This document shows positions 25,382 through 33,892 of a stretch of DNA of 64,000 nucleotides, one piece after another (the stretch's first letter is position 1; each line of letters opens with the position of its first letter). A model generated the notes under the pieces. That model saw only the letters and a list, made by a program, of their open reading frames with translations. It did no database searches and was not told where the DNA came from. Source of the stretch: Streptococcus suis (GTDB taxonomy: Bacteria; Bacillota; Bacilli; Lactobacillales; Streptococcaceae); the NCBI RefSeq assembly GCF_017601095.1, contig NZ_JAGFUX010000009.1, positions 17,331-81,330 on the forward strand, given 5' to 3'. The position numbers and the translations under genes were made by a program.

Positions 25382-27142
25382 ATGGCAATTGAAATTATTA
25401 TGCCTAAACTTGGTGTAGATATGCAAGAAGGCGAAATCATCGAGTGGAAAAAACAAGAAGGTGATTTTGTCAACGAAGGTGACGTTATCTTGGAGATGAT
25501 GTCAGACAAGACAAGTATGGAATTGGAAGCGGAAGAGTCAGGTGTACTCTTGAAAATCGTTCACGGTAACGGTGCAACAGTTCCTGTAACAGAAGTCATT
25601 GCTTACCTTGGTGCAGAAGGTGAAACCGTTGAAGTTGGCAACGCACCTGCTCCAGCTGAGGTTGCTCAAGCAACTGCTGACTTGAAAGCAGCTGGTTTGG
25701 AAGTACCAGCTGCTCCTGCAGCAGCTCCACAGGCGCCTAAGGCTGAATTGGCAGCTGACGAGTATGACATGGTTGTTGTCGGTGGTGGTCCTGCAGGTTA
25801 CTACGCAGCCATTCGCGGTGCTCAATTGGGCGGTAAAATCGCTATCGTTGAGAAATCAGAATTTGGTGGTACCTGCTTGAACAAGGGATGTATCCCAACG
25901 AAGACCTACCTCAAAAACGCGGAAATCCTTGACGGCTTGAAGATTGCGGCTGAGCGTGGTATCAACCTTGCTTCAACTAACTACACAGTTGATATGGACA
26001 AGACAGTTGACTTCAAGAACAAGGTTGTGAAGACCTTGACAGGCGGTGTAGCAGGTCTCTTGAAAGCCAATAAGGTAACCATCTTCAACGGTCTTGGTCA
26101 AGTAAACCCTGACAAGACTGTTGTCATCGGCGACAAGGTTATCAAAGGTCGTAGCATCGTTCTTGCAACAGGTTCTAAGGTATCCCGCATCAATATCCCA
26201 GGTATCGATTCTAAGTTGGTATTGACGTCTGATGATATCCTTGACTTGCGTGAAATTCCTAAGTCACTCACTGTTATGGGTGGCGGCGTAGTCGGTGTAG
26301 AACTTGGTTTGGTTTACGCATCATACGGCACAGAAGTAACAGTTGTTGAGATGGCAGACCGTATCATTCCAGGTATGGACCGCGAAGTGTCTGTTGAATT
26401 GCAAAAAGTCCTTTCTAAGAAAGGTATGAAATTCTTGACCTCAGTTGGTGTATCTGAAATCGTTGAAGCTAACAACCAGTTGACCATCAAATTGAACGAC
26501 GGCTCAGAAATCGTTTCTGAAAAAGCCCTTCTTTCAATCGGTCGTGTACCACAATTGGCTGGTCTTGAAAATCTTAACCTTGAACTAGACCGCGGTCGTA
26601 TCAAGGTTAACGAGTACCAAGAAACATCTATCCCAGGTATCTACGCACCAGGTGATGTCAACGGTACTAAGATGTTGGCCCACGCTGCTTACCGTATGGG
26701 TGAAGTGGCAGCTGAAAATGCCATCCATGGTAACCACCACAAGGCTAAATTGGATTTCACACCAGCAGCGGTTTACACACACCCAGAAATCGCTATGGTT
26801 GGTTTGACAGAAGACCAGGCTATCGAGAAATACGGTAAAGAAAACATCCTTATCGGTCGCAACAGCTTCACTGGTAACGGTCGTGCCATCGCTTCTAATG
26901 AAGCACATGGTTTCGTAAAAGTGATTGCTGATAAGAAATACCATGAAATCCTTGGTGTTCATATCATCGGTCCAGTTGCAGCTGAAATGATCAACGAAGC
27001 AGCAACTATCATGGAATCTGAGTTGACAGTTGATGACGTGGCAGCATCCATCCACGGTCACCCAACCTTCTCAGAAGTGATGTACGAAGCCTTCCTTGAT
27101 GTGCTTGGTGTTGCGATCCACAACCCACCAAAACGTAAATAA
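25382..27142 (+). CDS. pdhD: Pyruvate dehydrogenase E3, lipoyl-domain dihydrolipoamide dehydrogenase
   Basis: FAD enzyme (586 residues) reoxidising the lipoyl groups with NAD. An N-terminal lipoyl domain (1-83, Lys43) identical in protein sequence to that of PdhC is joined by an Ala/Pro linker to the E3 core: FAD-binding GGGPAGYYAAIRGAQ (about 133), redox disulfide GGTCLNKGCIPTK (Cys about 164 and 169), NAD-binding GGGVVGVELG (about 300), and the C-terminal active HGHPTFSE. Lipoyl-E3 fusions are common in streptococci. Last gene of the pdh cluster, followed by a strong terminator. Confidence 0.95.
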   Translation: MAIEIIMPKLGVDMQEGEIIEWKKQEGDFVNEGDVILEMMSDKTSMELEAEESGVLLKIVHGNGATVPVTEVIAYLGAEGETVEVGNAPAPAEVAQATADLKAAGLEVPAAPAAAPQAPKAELAADEYDMVVVGGGPAGYYAAIRGAQLGGKIAIVEKSEFGGTCLNKGCIPTKTYLKNAEILDGLKIAAERGINLASTNYTVDMDKTVDFKNKVVKTLTGGVAGLLKANKVTIFNGLGQVNPDKTVVIGDKVIKGRSIVLATGSKVSRINIPGIDSKLVLTSDDILDLREIPKSLTVMGGGVVGVELGLVYASYGTEVTVVEMADRIIPGMDREVSVELQKVLSKKGMKFLTSVGVSEIVEANNQLTIKLNDGSEIVSEKALLSIGRVPQLAGLENLNLELDRGRIKVNEYQETSIPGIYAPGDVNGTKMLAHAAYRMGEVAAENAIHGNHHKAKLDFTPAAVYTHPEIAMVGLTEDQAIEKYGKENILIGRNSFTGNGRAIASNEAHGFVKVIADKKYHEILGVHIIGPVAAEMINEAATIMESELTVDDVAASIHGHPTFSEVMYEAFLDVLGVAIHNPPKRK

Positions 27143-27153
27143 TCAGATAAGCA

Positions 27154-27185
27154 AAAAGAAAGCCGTGTGGCTTTCTTTTTTTTTT
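27154..27185 (+). terminator. Terminator after pdhD
   Basis: AAAGAAAGCC (27155-27164) and GGCTTTCTTT (27169-27178), GTGT loop, followed by a run of Ts. Confidence 0.9.
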
Positions 27186-27203
27186 CAGATAAGTGGCTGC
27201 CTA

Positions 27204-28387
27204 CTAGTATTTATTGGCAGTGCTAGATTTTTTTGAAAGTGGCAAATACTGAACTGCAATGCGATTTTCTGGCTGACAATCATGCAGATAGATGACGAAG
27301 AGGAAGAACCACTCGGCTGGTTTCATAATCAGGTAAATCAGATCTGCCTGCCAGGCATTGCGAATATGTTTGGAAATGGGATAGCCATACCGGTCGTAGA
27401 TGGAACGAATGCGGCCATGCAAGCGTGGATATCTTTCTTCTAAAATCTGTTCAAAAGCATTGGCAATTTGTAGCTGACGATTGACCACCACACGATGTCC
27501 ATGGCGTTCCCCCATACGAATGGGTTTGACCAGTTTACGGTGACCAGCAGCCCCCACTGTACAAAGATAGTGTTCATCATAGAATGCGTTTGGTGGGGAG
27601 ATTTTTCCGACAAGGCCCAATCACTGGTTTCTGTCCACATCTGAAGCAGCTGGTCAGGTTTTTGACCAAATAGAATGAGATAGGAGCCAAGAACTGCAAG
27701 ATAGGGAAGACTGAAGAAGAGGAGCCAGATGGGCAGAGAAAGACTTTTTTGCAGGAGAGCAAAAAGTCTAGGAAAGCGCGGGGTGCTCTGCTTGGCTAAT
27801 TCTGCTTGCCACAGTTGAATGGTTTGTAAAATTGTCCGACTGTAAATGAGACAAATATTAAAAGGAACCAAACACAGGTAGCAGTAGGTGAAGAAATCTG
27901 TTTCAATCAAAGTAGAAAGTTGTATGGTCCACAAAACAGCAAAGACAAAACTTGGATACAGGCAGCTGATGAGTAGGACGGTTAGGAGAGGGGGGAGGAG
28001 CCTGGTTTGGTAGATGTTTAGCACCAAATAAGCTAAAACCCCCATAAGAAGCAGGAAGAACTGTCCCGACCAGGCTTCTGTCTGCATTGGGCTATGGAGT
28101 TGGTTGTTCACAAGGGTTTCTGGCCAATCGACGTAAACAACTTGAGCTCCTTCAAGTGCCAACCAACTCAGTCCGATTCCAAAAAAGAAGATCAAGCCAT
28201 CGTTAATCCAAAAACTATACTCTTTTAACTGTTTTTTCAAAAGTGCCATAAAATGGCGGATGTTTTTCCAAGTCAGATAAAGAGGAAGTACAAAGCAGAT
28301 AAGTGGCGCATTAATAAACCACATAAATGGAAGACAGATGCTTGCGGCTAGATAAAAGATTGAAAATGATTTTAAGTGTTTGCTCAT
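27204..28387 (-). pseudogene. DUF6688-like membrane protein, frameshifted
   Basis: Two overlapping minus-strand frames together make one protein of the DUF6688 type (about 394 residues, function unknown). The 5' frame (28387 to about 27600) has a signal-anchor-like helix and several more hydrophobic helices; the 3' frame (about 27606 to 27204) encodes a conserved globular part with PPNAFYDEHYLCT, GHRKLVKPIR, RHGHRVVVNRQLQIANAFE and a final helix. Restoring one A to the five-base A run (27602-27606 as T on the plus strand) joins them cleanly. In the present frame translation runs on to 27440. Start 28387 has AAGGAGG upstream. Either a recent loss, phase variation or a sequencing error. Confidence 0.75.
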
Positions 28388-28457
28388 GAAAACCTCCTTT
28401 TCTAGCCTACCATCATTTTTGAGAAAATTCAAGAATGGACAAGAAGAGTTTCAATAC

Positions 28458-28486
28458 TTGCCTTTTGTTATCGTTTCCACTATAAT
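28458..28486 (+). promoter_or_regulatory. lplA promoter with internal cre site
   Basis: TTGCCT (28458-28463), 17-bp spacer, TATAAT (28481-28486). The spacer contains TGTTATCGTTTCCA (28466-28479), matching the catabolite-responsive consensus TGWNANCGNTNWCA at 13 of 14 positions; CcpA binding there would block the promoter. Confidence 0.65.
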
Positions 28487-28516
28487 AAAAATTAGTTAAC
28501 AATAAAGGAGTTTTGC

Positions 28517-29506
28517 ATGAAATATATCGTAAACAACAGCAATGACCCAGCTTATAACATTGCCCTCGAAGCCTACGCTTTTAAGGAATTAACAGATATT
28601 GACGAGATTTTTATTCTCTGGATCAATGAGCCTGCCATTATTATCGGTAAGCACCAGAATGCTATTGAAGAAATCAACAAGGAATTCACAGACGAAAAGG
28701 GTATCCATGTTGTTCGCCGTCTATCAGGTGGTGGCGCGGTCTATCATGATCTCAACAACCTCAACTACACCATTATTTCAAACAAGGCGGATGAAGGAGC
28801 CTTTGACTTCAAAACCTTCTCCAAGCCTGTCATTGATACCCTTGCCACACTGGGTGTAGAGGCCAATTTCACCGGTCGTAATGACCTGGAAATTGATGGC
28901 AAGAAAATCTGTGGAAATGCGCAAGCCTATGCCAAAGGTCGTATGATGCACCACGGTTGCTTGCTCTTTGATGTGGATATGTCTGTCCTCGCAAGTGCCC
29001 TCAAGGTCAGCAAAGATAAGATTGAGTCTAAAGGCGTCAAGTCAGTCCGTGCCCGCGTGACCAATATCAACAACGAATTACCAGAGAAGATGACCGTTCT
29101 GGAGTTCAAGGATTCCATCCTCAACCAAATGAAGCAAGAATACCCAGACATGGATGAGTATGTCTTGTCAGAAGATGATTTGGCTCGTATCCAGGAAATC
29201 CGTGATACCCAGTTTGCGACTTGGGACTGGACCTATGGTCAAACACCAGAATACACTGTGGAGCGCAGCGTTCGTTACCCAGCAGGTAAAATCACAACCT
29301 ACATCAAGGCTGAAAAATCAATCATTGAATCCATCAAGATTTACGGAGATTTCTTCGGAATTGGTGATGTGTCTGATATTGAAAACTTGCTGGTAGGTAC
29401 TCGTTACGAGTATGCAGATGTGCTTGCAAAATTACAAGAAATCGATACCACTCACTACTTCTCACGCATGACAACAGAAGAAGTGGCAAAAGCGATTGTA
29501 GCTTAA
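28517..29506 (+). CDS. lplA: Lipoate-protein ligase
   Basis: Enzyme (329 residues) that activates free lipoate with ATP and attaches it to the lipoyl lysine of E2/E3 or glycine-cleavage proteins. Catalytic-domain motifs: VVRRLSGGGAVYHDLNNLNYT near residue 73, FTGRNDLEIDGKKICGNAQ near 118 with the active Lys, HHGCLLFDVDM, and an LplA C-terminal domain. AAGGAG precedes the ATG. Its position behind pdhABCD fits lipoylation of PdhC and PdhD. A terminator (29513-29533) follows. Could be LplA or the amidotransferase-type LipL; the accessory C-terminal domain favours LplA. Confidence 0.92.
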   Translation: MKYIVNNSNDPAYNIALEAYAFKELTDIDEIFILWINEPAIIIGKHQNAIEEINKEFTDEKGIHVVRRLSGGGAVYHDLNNLNYTIISNKADEGAFDFKTFSKPVIDTLATLGVEANFTGRNDLEIDGKKICGNAQAYAKGRMMHHGCLLFDVDMSVLASALKVSKDKIESKGVKSVRARVTNINNELPEKMTVLEFKDSILNQMKQEYPDMDEYVLSEDDLARIQEIRDTQFATWDWTYGQTPEYTVERSVRYPAGKITTYIKAEKSIIESIKIYGDFFGIGDVSDIENLLVGTRYEYADVLAKLQEIDTTHYFSRMTTEEVAKAIVA

Positions 29507-29512
29507 GTAAAT

Positions 29513-29535
29513 GACGAGTTTTTCTCGTCTTTTCT
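29513..29535 (+). terminator. Terminator after lplA
   Basis: GACGAG (29513-29518) and CTCGTC (29524-29529) around a T-rich loop, followed by TTTTCTTTT. Confidence 0.7.
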
Positions 29536-29594
29536 TTTGCCAATCGACGGAGAGTATAGTTGTTTGCTATAACTAGTTCCCTTGCAAAAGCAAT

Positions 29595-29623
29595 TTGAAA
29601 GTGCCTTGAAAATCTGGTATGAT
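29595..29623 (+). promoter_or_regulatory. Promoter of the SAM hydrolase / ECF S gene pair
   Basis: TTGAAA (29595-29600), 17-bp spacer, TATGAT (29618-29623) preceded by TGG. No riboswitch fold was recognised before the gene. Confidence 0.7.
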
Positions 29624-29651
29624 AGTGAAGTACCAATTAGAAGGAGAAAGT

Positions 29652-30500
29652 ATGTCAAATAATCTTTTGGTCCTACAATCAGATTTCGGACTTGTGGACG
29701 GTGCCGTATCAGCTATGATCGGTGTTGCCCTTCAAGAATCACGTGACTTGGTTGTACACAACCTAACCCATGATATCACCCCTTATAACATCTTCGAAGG
29801 CTCTTACCGTCTTTTCCAGACAGTTGAATATTGGCCAGAAGGAACAACCTTTGTTTCGGTTGTTGATCCAGGTGTTGGTTCCAAACGAAAAAGTGTGGTT
29901 GCCTTGACAGAGCAAAACCACTACATTGTGACCCCTGATAACGGAACCCTTTCTTTTATCAAGCAACATGTTGGTATCAAGGCTGTACGAGAAATCTCAG
30001 AAGTAGCCAATCGCCGTGCTAATACAGAACATTCTTATACCTTCCACGGTCGTGATGTTTACGCTTATACAGGTGCTAAGCTAGCATCAGGGCATATCAG
30101 CTTTGAAGAAGTTGGACCAGAGTTGCATGTTGCAGATATTGTCGAGATTCCAACTGTTCCGACAGAAGTAGGGGCAGACTTTGTCAAAGGGGCAATCGAC
30201 ATTCTGGATGTCCGATTTGGCTCACTTTGGACCTCCATCACGCGCGAAGAGTTTTATAATCTCAATCCAGTCTTTAACGACCGGTTTGAAGTGACCATCT
30301 ACAATAATGATATGCTGGTTTATCAAAACCAAGTGACCTATGGAAAGTCCTTTGCAGATGTTCGGATTGGTCAACCGCTTCTTTATATCAATTCCCTTTA
30401 TCGAGTTGGTTTGGCCATTAACCAAGGTTCCTTTGCCAAGGCTTATAACGTTGGTGTCGGACAGAATTGGCATATTGAAATCAAACGCATTGTAAATTAA
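29652..30500 (+). CDS. SAM hydroxide adenosyltransferase (DUF62 family)
   Basis: Family member of the SAM-dependent chlorinase/fluorinase fold that uses water to split S-adenosylmethionine into adenosine and methionine; 282 residues. Characteristic pieces are LQSDFGLVDGAV at the N-terminus (Asp-phe-Gly), THDI, VVDPGVGS near residue 75, VTPDNGTL, and the FHGRDVYA Arg-Asp motif that distinguishes hydrolases from halogenases. GGAG lies 5 bases before ATG 29652. The next gene, an ECF S component, begins 18 bases after its stop, so they are co-transcribed; the metabolic link is not established. Confidence 0.88.
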   Translation: MSNNLLVLQSDFGLVDGAVSAMIGVALQESRDLVVHNLTHDITPYNIFEGSYRLFQTVEYWPEGTTFVSVVDPGVGSKRKSVVALTEQNHYIVTPDNGTLSFIKQHVGIKAVREISEVANRRANTEHSYTFHGRDVYAYTGAKLASGHISFEEVGPELHVADIVEIPTVPTEVGADFVKGAIDILDVRFGSLWTSITREEFYNLNPVFNDRFEVTIYNNDMLVYQNQVTYGKSFADVRIGQPLLYINSLYRVGLAINQGSFAKAYNVGVGQNWHIEIKRIVN

Positions 30501-30518
30501 AATTTTTAGGAGACTATT

Positions 30519-31070
30519 ATGAAAAATAATTCTATCAGAACTGTTGTCGCAACTGGTATCGGTGCTGCTCTTTTTGTGGTCATCGGGATTCTGATCAGCA
30601 TCCCAACCCTTGTTGTACCTAATACTTCCATCCAGCTTCAATACGCAGTCCAGTCCTTGCTGGCGACTGTTTTCGGACCGATTGTTGGCTTCTTGGTTGG
30701 TTTTATCGGTCATGCCTTCAAAGATTCGCTTCAGTATGGTTCACCATGGTGGTCATGGGTCTTGGCATCAGGTGTCTTTGGTCTAGTCTTAGGTGTTGCC
30801 AAACGAAGCCTTCGTCTTGATGAAGGAATCTTTGAGAAGAAAGACATCGTCTTTTTCAACGTGACACAGGTAGTTGCCAACGTCGTAGCCTGGGGCCTGA
30901 TTGCGCCACTTTTGGATATTGTGATTTATAGCGAGCCAGCTAATAAAGTGTTTGCCCAAGGTTTGGTTGCAGGTATTGTCAATAGTGTGACCGTTGCTGT
31001 GGCTGGAACTATCTTGCTTTCTATCTATGCTAAAACACAAACACGCTCAAACAGTCTTTCAAAAGACTAG
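30519..31070 (+). CDS. ECF transporter S component, UPF0397 family
   Basis: Membrane substrate-binding subunit of 183 residues with five or six helices (about 10-32, 42-70, 78-95, 110-130, 145-170). The pattern [18 protein letters not shown] and the [20 protein letters not shown] segment are typical of UPF0397 proteins. These normally sit beside a two-domain ATPase and a T component; here those genes (33893 and 35563) lie about 2.8 kb downstream. Substrate unknown; by operon position it might be a nucleoside- or methionine-derived compound (inference). RBS TAGGAG precedes the ATG; a terminator follows. Confidence 0.82.
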   Translation: MKNNSIRTVVATGIGAALFVVIGILISIPTLVVPNTSIQLQYAVQSLLATVFGPIVGFLVGFIGHAFKDSLQYGSPWWSWVLASGVFGLVLGVAKRSLRLDEGIFEKKDIVFFNVTQVVANVVAWGLIAPLLDIVIYSEPANKVFAQGLVAGIVNSVTVAVAGTILLSIYAKTQTRSNSLSKD

Positions 31071-31075
31071 CCAAA

Positions 31076-31104
31076 GAACCACCTATTTATTGGTGGTTTT
31101 TTTG
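31076..31104 (+). terminator. Terminator after the ECF S gene
   Basis: AACCACC (31077-31083) and GGTGGTT (31092-31098) with an A/T loop, followed by seven Ts. Confidence 0.85.
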
Positions 31105-31166
31105 CTGTATTTTTGATAAAATTAATATACTAAGTATTCAATGATATTCAATCTGGGAGGTGTCGT

Positions 31167-32177
31167 ATGACTTGGACCGTTGAAAAGGTTGGTGCGGTGA
31201 TTGAGTCTATCCTAAACCCTGGAGAAGAATTGATCTATCTCTACCAATCCAAAACCAGCCAATCCATCTATTCCTGTGTCAGCTGTGACCATGTCTATTA
31301 CAAAGTGTTTCGGATTAGCAACCATCCTAGCCGCTCGCATTACCAACAACCAACTTTTCATGTCGATCATGGGGATTTCTATATGCGGGGGAAAATTCGG
31401 AGCTTCTTGTACCAAGATCACGACTGGAGGCGGTTAAAGGAAGGTACTTTTTTCCTGCTCCGCTTTATGCTAAAGGCAGAAAGGATGGGGGCCAAAGTCT
31501 ATGGGCAACGGCGTAAAGGAAAGCTAGAAGTGTATCTTGAAGAGGTGGAAGGAGAAATCCGATATCTCTATCGCTTCCAGGATAATCAAGTGAAGTTAGT
31601 AAAAGAGTTATTGGTAACCGGCTTATTGATTTCTACTTCTATGGGAAATTCTTTTAGCTTTCGCTTTTATCCAACTCCATTTATCGTTCCCTATTTAGAG
31701 AGGCTCAAGGAGGTTCAAGCCTTCAATCAAAAGCCAGCTCCCCAAACCCTACGCTGGAAGGTTCGAAAAAAGCTCTTAACTTTGGTCAAGGAAGAGTCTT
31801 TGGTTACAGAAGACCCTTTGGTAAAAGTAGATTCCTTGGTCGAGGCGCCAGTTACTCTTGGGGAAAAGCTGGGCTTCTTTGCTTGGTGGCGGAAGATTAC
31901 CTGTTTTGTTCAAGGTATATGGCGGAAGTATTTTGTAACTAAGGGAGCTTCCGTTAAGGAGTCGGACGCAGACTGTCCTCAAGAGACTAGTCTAGAACAA
32001 GTGCCACAACCAGTTGAGAATCAAACAAGTTCTTGTCGAAAAAATGCTCAACCCGATCCGATAAAAGAAGCCTGGAAAGGGCATGTAAAGAAGCGCCATC
32101 GTTCGAAAGTCAACCAGGTTCTACCAAGGAACACCTTGGAGCAATTAGAAGAATTAAAACGAAACTTACCAGAATAG
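31167..32177 (+). CDS. Uncharacterised protein, no family recognised
   Basis: Protein of 336 residues that I do not recognise. The first 190 residues look like a compact alpha/beta domain with a Cys pair (CVSC near residue 39), and HDWRRLKEGTFFLLRFML resembling a structured core. Residues 195-235 carry a short degenerate repeat (LVKEESLVTEDPLVKVDSLVE). The C-terminal third is basic and Ser/Gln rich, ending KKRHRSKVNQ. No signal peptide or transmembrane helix, so cytoplasmic. GGGAGG lies 6 bases before the ATG. Flanked by a terminator upstream and by the trhO promoter downstream, so it is probably monocistronic. Codon usage looks like its neighbours. Confidence 0.65.
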   Translation: MTWTVEKVGAVIESILNPGEELIYLYQSKTSQSIYSCVSCDHVYYKVFRISNHPSRSHYQQPTFHVDHGDFYMRGKIRSFLYQDHDWRRLKEGTFFLLRFMLKAERMGAKVYGQRRKGKLEVYLEEVEGEIRYLYRFQDNQVKLVKELLVTGLLISTSMGNSFSFRFYPTPFIVPYLERLKEVQAFNQKPAPQTLRWKVRKKLLTLVKEESLVTEDPLVKVDSLVEAPVTLGEKLGFFAWWRKITCFVQGIWRKYFVTKGASVKESDADCPQETSLEQVPQPVENQTSSCRKNAQPDPIKEAWKGHVKKRHRSKVNQVLPRNTLEQLEELKRNLPE

Positions 32178-32203
32178 GCTTGTATTCTGGGAAACAAATC
32201 ATT

Positions 32204-32231
32204 TTGAGAACTAGAATGAAAAGAGTATAAT
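32204..32231 (+). promoter_or_regulatory. trhO promoter
   Basis: TTGAGA (32204-32209), 16-bp spacer, TATAAT (32226-32231), 64 bases upstream of the gene start. Confidence 0.7.
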
Positions 32232-32294
32232 TGAGAGGACTATGCGTTATCGTATAGCTTTAAAATCTATTGCAAAGATTGAAAAGGAGACACT

Positions 32295-33278
32295 ATGTCA
32301 AAAGATATTCGCGTTTTACTCTACTATAAATACGTTCCAATTGAGAACGCAGAAGCCTACGCTGCTGAGCACTTGGCTTTCTGTAAGTCTATCGGATTAA
32401 AAGGACGTATCTTGATTGCTGATGAAGGCATCAACGGTACTGTTTCCGGTGACTACGAAACAACACAAAAATACATGGACTATGTTCATGCTAACCCATT
32501 GTTCAGTGATTTGTGGTTTAAGATTGATGAAGAAAATGAGCAAGCTTTCAAGAAAATGCATGTTCGTTACAAAAAAGAAATTGTTCACCTCGGTTTGGAA
32601 GACAACGACTTTGACAGTGACATTGACCCACTTGTGACAACAGGTGCTTACTTGTCACCAAAAGAGTTCAAAGAAGCTCTCTTGGATGAAGATACAGTTG
32701 TTTTGGATACCCGTAACGACTACGAGTACGACCTAGGTCACTTCCGCGGAGCTATCCGCCCAGACATCCGCAACTTCCGTGAATTGCCACAATGGGTGCG
32801 TGATAACAAAGAGAAATTCATGGACAAGCGCGTGGTGGTTTACTGTACAGGTGGTGTCCGCTGTGAGAAATTCTCAGGCTGGATGGTTCGTGAAGGCTAC
32901 AAGGATGTTGGTCAGCTTCACGGTGGTATCGCAACCTATGGTAAAGACCCAGAAGTTCGTGGCGAATTGTGGGATGGTAAGATGTATGTCTTTGACGAGC
33001 GTATCGCTGTTGATGTCAACCATGTAGACCCCGTTGTTGTTGGTAAGGACTGGTTTGATGGCACACCATGTGAACGTTATGTCAACTGTGGTAACCCATT
33101 CTGTAACCGCCGTACCCTCATGTCAGAAGAAAACGAGCACAAGTATGTTCGTGGCTGTTCAGCTGAATGCCGTGCCCACGAGCGTAACCGTTACATCTCT
33201 GAAAACGGCTTGACTCGCCAAGAATGGGCAGAACGCCTAGAAGCGCTTGGTGAAAGCCTTGCTCCAGCAAATGCCTAA
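32295..33278 (+). CDS. trhO: TrhO, tRNA uridine(34) hydroxylase (rhodanese family)
   Basis: Rhodanese-like enzyme (327 residues) that forms 5-hydroxyuridine at the wobble position of some tRNAs. N-terminal ferredoxin-like part (LADEGINGT near residue 43), rhodanese domain with [19 protein letters not shown] near 135, and the active-site loop [16 protein letters not shown], catalytic Cys about residue 179. A C-terminal Cys-rich region ([15 protein letters not shown] ... CSAEC) completes the family pattern. Length and motifs are standard. Own promoter, terminator immediately after; monocistronic. Confidence 0.93.
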   Translation: MSKDIRVLLYYKYVPIENAEAYAAEHLAFCKSIGLKGRILIADEGINGTVSGDYETTQKYMDYVHANPLFSDLWFKIDEENEQAFKKMHVRYKKEIVHLGLEDNDFDSDIDPLVTTGAYLSPKEFKEALLDEDTVVLDTRNDYEYDLGHFRGAIRPDIRNFRELPQWVRDNKEKFMDKRVVVYCTGGVRCEKFSGWMVREGYKDVGQLHGGIATYGKDPEVRGELWDGKMYVFDERIAVDVNHVDPVVVGKDWFDGTPCERYVNCGNPFCNRRTLMSEENEHKYVRGCSAECRAHERNRYISENGLTRQEWAERLEALGESLAPANA

Positions 33279-33285
33279 TATCATC

Positions 33286-33323
33286 AACATTGCATTGAGA
33301 ACTCACTCAGTGCAATGTTTTTG
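33286..33323 (+). terminator. Terminator after trhO
   Basis: AACATTGCATTGAG (33286-33299) and CTCAGTGCAATGTT (33305-33318), a 14-bp stem (one G-T pair) with a T-run. Confidence 0.9.
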
Positions 33324-33337
33324 TGTAATCAGAATAC

Positions 33338-33366
33338 TTGCTATTTTCTCCAGTCAAGACTATACT
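33338..33366 (+). promoter_or_regulatory. Promoter of the VOC gene
   Basis: TTGCTA (33338-33343), 17-bp spacer, TATACT (33361-33366). Confidence 0.65.
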
Positions 33367-33394
33367 AATCCTATCAACTAGAAAAGAGAAGAAG

Positions 33395-33760
33395 ATGAAA
33401 TCATTTTGGATGAACTTAGCAGTAGCAGACCTTGAAAAAGCTGGTCAGTTTTATGAAGCGGTTGGTTTTTCTGTGGCGACTTTTGGAGATACCAAGTCAG
33501 CAACCTTGCCAGAAGGTGGTAACTTGATTTTGATGCAGGCAGATACTTTTGCCCAACGCGTACCATTTCAGCTAGCAACTAGTGGCAATGAAGTCTTGAT
33601 TTCACTTAATGTAGCAACTAAAGAAGAAGTGGACAGCCTTATTGAGCGTGTAGAAGTCAATGGTGGACAAATTACAGGTCGTCCGACAGATGCCTATGGC
33701 TTTTATGGTGCCAGCTTTACAGATTTGGATGGACATCATTTCAACGTGATTGTTATGTAA
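33395..33760 (+). CDS. VOC family protein (glyoxalase/extradiol dioxygenase fold)
   Basis: Small protein of 121 residues built from two beta-alpha-beta-beta-beta modules. Starts WMNLAVADLEKAGQFYEAVGF, typical of the VOC superfamily, and ends FTDLDGHHFNVIVM with the metal-ligand-like DLDGH motif. Members include lactoylglutathione lyases, bleomycin-binding proteins and dioxygenases; the reaction cannot be assigned. ATG 33395 follows a purine-rich AGAAGAAG; an earlier in-frame start would begin inside the -35 element. Monocistronic, with a terminator-like hairpin at 33836-33862. Confidence 0.82.
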   Translation: MKSFWMNLAVADLEKAGQFYEAVGFSVATFGDTKSATLPEGGNLILMQADTFAQRVPFQLATSGNEVLISLNVATKEEVDSLIERVEVNGGQITGRPTDAYGFYGASFTDLDGHHFNVIVM

Positions 33761-33835
33761 GATGCTCTTGTTTTTTCAATAACGATTTATTTTTAAAGTT
33801 TAAATAAGAAAATCGTTCGTCATAGCTTATGGATT

Positions 33836-33864
33836 GGGAGAATCTGAGGATTCTTCCTTTTTTT
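33836..33864 (+). terminator. Terminator between the VOC and ECF ATPase genes
   Basis: GGGAGAATC and GATTCTTCC form a 9-bp stem (one G-T pair) with a TGAG-type loop, followed by T-run. Just upstream, AACGATTT (33781-33788) and AAATCGTT (33810-33817) form another inverted repeat. Confidence 0.7.
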
Positions 33865-33876
33865 CATGCTGGATTT

Positions 33877-33885
33877 TGATATAAT
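33877..33885 (+). promoter_or_regulatory. Extended -10 promoter of the second ECF ATPase gene
   Basis: TGA followed by TATAAT (33880-33885). Predicted transcript start (about 33892) falls on the gene's ATG at 33893. Confidence 0.6.
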
Positions 33886-33892
33886 AGGAATT

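Noticed and set aside
27440..27620. Tail of the upstream DUF6688 frame after the shift read as real protein
   Set aside because: This part is out of frame with the conserved C-terminal sequence, which continues in the other frame.
27590..27620. Programmed ribosomal frameshift in the DUF6688 gene
   Set aside because: No slippery heptamer with a fitting downstream structure was recognised; a base deletion in the A run explains it more simply.
29554..29575. AGTATAG/CTATAACT imperfect palindrome upstream of the SAM hydrolase as an operator
   Set aside because: Short and imperfect, and lies between a terminator and the promoter without clear link.
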